A stretch of 6,926 nucleotides of DNA from Pseudarthrobacter sp. (GTDB lineage: Bacteria; Actinomycetota; Actinomycetes; Actinomycetales; Micrococcaceae). The stretch covers positions 1 to 6,926 of the forward strand of contig JABFWC010000350.1 in the NCBI GenBank assembly GCA_013362385.1, written 5' to 3'. Each line of letters starts with the position of its first letter. The stretch's first letter is position 1. The translations under genes were made by a program, and so were the position numbers. Shown one piece after another: positions 5,702 to 6,926 of the stretch. The notes below the pieces were generated by a model that was not told where the DNA came from, searched no databases, and was given only the letters and a program-made list of their open reading frames with translations.

Positions 5702-6826
5702 ATGAAAGCAAGCCTACTGACTAATTTGCCGGTTGCCCGCGTGCCTGCCCGGAATACCTGCCCGGCGGCTGGTGTTATGGGTTCCGTGCCATTGCCCGAA
5801 GGAACCCCCGCAGCCAGCCCAGCCACCTCCGCCCCCGCAGCCGATCTCCGCCCACCCGCGCCTGCCGGTGGCGTCGCCGCATCGACGTCCGGCCCCAAGC
5901 AGGTTGGCGGGGACACGACGGCGGGCATGCTGTTCGGCATTGGCGCGTACGTCCTGTGGGGGCTGCTCCCGCTGTACTTCTTCATCCTGATGCCGGCCGG
6001 CGCCGTCGAGATCGTGGCCAACCGCGTGGTGTGGTCGCTGCTGTTCTGCGCCCTGCTGATCACGGTGACCAGGTCCTGGCGGATCCTCGCGGCGGCGCTC
6101 AGGGACCGGCAGGTCTTCGGCTCGCTGGCGCTGGCGGCGTTCCTGATCGCCGTCAACTGGCTGACCTACACTTACGGCGTCACCACGGGCCAGGCGGTGG
6201 AAACCTCGCTGGGCTACTACATCAACCCGCTCGTCTCGGTGCTGCTGGGGGTGTTCGTGTTGAAGGAGCGGCTGCGCCCGCTGCAGTGGGCCGCCGTCGG
6301 CATCGGCTTTGTGGCGGTAGGCGTCCTGACCTGTTCCTACGGGCAGCTTCCGTGGATCGCCCTGACGCTGGCCGTCAGCTTCGGCCTGTACGGCTTCGTG
6401 AAGAAGCGGGTGGGGCCGAAGGTGGATGCCGTCACCAGCCTCAGCGTGGAGACGATGGTCCTGGCGCCGCTGGCAGCGGTGGCGATGGTGGTCCTCGGGG
6501 CTTCCGGCAACTCCACGCTGACGTCGCAGGGGGCCGGGCACTTCTGGCTGCTGGTGGCCTCCGGTGTGATCACCGCCGTCCCGCTGGTGTTCTTCGGAGC
6601 CTCGGCCCGGCGGCTGCCGATGACCACCATCGGCCTGCTGCAGTACTTCGCGCCCGTGCTGCAGTTCCTGGTGGCACTGCTGGTGTTCGGCGAAACCATG
6701 ACCCCGGAGCGCTGGCTCGGCTTCGGCGTGGTGTGGCTGGCCCTGCTGCTGCTGACGCTGGACATGCTCGGCACTGCGCGCCGGAACTCGCTGGCCCGCA
6801 AGGCCGCGCTGCATCCGGCCGGCTGA
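5702..6826 (+). CDS. rarD: RarD-type EamA/DMT-superfamily membrane transporter
   Basis: A 374-residue protein from ATG 5702. Residues 1-74 form a Pro/Ala-rich, presumably disordered cytoplasmic tail. The membrane domain then starts at GMLFGIGAYVLWGLLPLYFFIL (75-96 overall) and has about ten hydrophobic helices in two EamA repeats. The RarD hallmark is clear: AVNWLTYTYGV (150-160), then ETSLGYYINPLVSVLLGV (167-184) and LKERLRPLQW (187-196). The second repeat carries FFGASARRLPMTTIGLLQYFAP (297-318 overall) and VFGETMTPERWLGF (328-341). E. coli RarD was named for a chloramphenicol-related observation, but the substrate of the family is not firmly known. The start is uncertain: GGAGGG supports 5702, whereas ATG 5777 (349 residues) would leave 105 bases for divergent promoters and gives a tail more like typical family members. 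The gene is apparently monocistronic within the window. Confidence 0.92.
   Translation: MKASLLTNLPVARVPARNTCPAAGVMGSVPLPEGTPAASPATSAPAADLRPPAPAGGVAASTSGPKQVGGDTTAGMLFGIGAYVLWGLLPLYFFILMPAGAVEIVANRVVWSLLFCALLITVTRSWRILAAALRDRQVFGSLALAAFLIAVNWLTYTYGVTTGQAVETSLGYYINPLVSVLLGVFVLKERLRPLQWAAVGIGFVAVGVLTCSYGQLPWIALTLAVSFGLYGFVKKRVGPKVDAVTSLSVETMVLAPLAAVAMVVLGASGNSTLTSQGAGHFWLLVASGVITAVPLVFFGASARRLPMTTIGLLQYFAPVLQFLVALLVFGETMTPERWLGFGVVWLALLLLTLDMLGTARRNSLARKAALHPAG
5711..5727. promoter_or_regulatory. Candidate divergent -10 boxes for topoisomerase and rarD
   Basis: TAGGCT on the minus strand (5716-5711) and TAATTT on the plus strand (5722-5727) both fit TANNNT and lie in the only AT-richer stretch between the two divergent genes. 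The first would give the topoisomerase a leader of about 30 bases. The second, if used, would place rarD transcription after 5702 and favour the start at 5777. Neither has a good -35 box. Confidence 0.25.
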
Positions 6827-6894
6827 CCCCGGCGGCGTGGCCTGCCGTTCGTACGGCCCGCCGTCGCAGCCTCATGCAACCCGCTTAAACCAGG

Positions 6895-6926
6895 AAGGTG
6901 GGCACCGCAGTTGCGGTGCCCACCTT
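6895..6926 (+). terminator. Probable rarD terminator hairpin at the right edge
   Basis: AAGGTGGGCACCGCA (6895-6909) and its exact reverse complement (6912-6926) form a perfect 15-bp stem around GT; in practice this is a 14-bp stem with an AGTT loop. It lies about 70 bases after the rarD stop. Any T-run would lie beyond the window, so termination cannot be fully confirmed. If a gene converges from the right, the symmetry would let it work in both directions. The 68 bases between the rarD stop and the hairpin hold only a small 5-bp stem (6844-6857) and no gene. Confidence 0.65.

Overview
The window is GC-rich bacterial chromosome with strong G/C preference at third codon positions and actinobacterial gene content: an FprA-type ferredoxin reductase, a poxvirus-like topoisomerase IB, a RarD-type transporter and a GAF regulator of the AcoR-like actinobacterial kind. 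I read it as a member of the Micrococcaceae, Arthrobacter or a close relative. That placement rests on protein style and gene content, not on a marker gene.

Layout: five genes lie on the minus strand and one on the plus strand. Reading the minus strand from right to left: topoisomerase IB (4676-5671), then fprA (3172-4602), then a two-gene operon of a TetR regulator (2497-3108) and a GT1/MGT-type glycosyltransferase (1223-2497) whose stop and start codons share one base, then a GAF-domain regulator that begins at 1162 and is still open at base 1. A RarD/EamA-family membrane transporter (5702-6826) is transcribed divergently from the topoisomerase. The window ends inside or just after a perfect 15-bp hairpin that probably terminates rarD. 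No gene-free stretch exceeds 100 bases, and I see no tRNA, rRNA, CRISPR array, insertion sequence or attachment site.

How the parts relate: the TetR/glycosyltransferase pair is the clearest functional unit, with a likely small-molecule-responsive repressor translationally coupled to a UDP-sugar transferase of the macrolide-glycosyltransferase type. The GAF regulator downstream has its own near-consensus promoter (ATGACA, 17 bp, TATGCT), whose -35 box covers the glycosyltransferase stop codon, so it is probably an independent unit whose target genes lie beyond the left edge. The topoisomerase, fprA and rarD look like ordinary core or near-core genes that share a neighbourhood rather than a pathway.

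I do not see a convincing new multi-gene system. The points most worth a second look are the unknown substrate of the TetR/glycosyltransferase pair, a possibly leaderless tetR transcript in an AT-rich island, a perfect 11-bp inverted repeat inside the glycosyltransferase gene, and the uncertain start of rarD.
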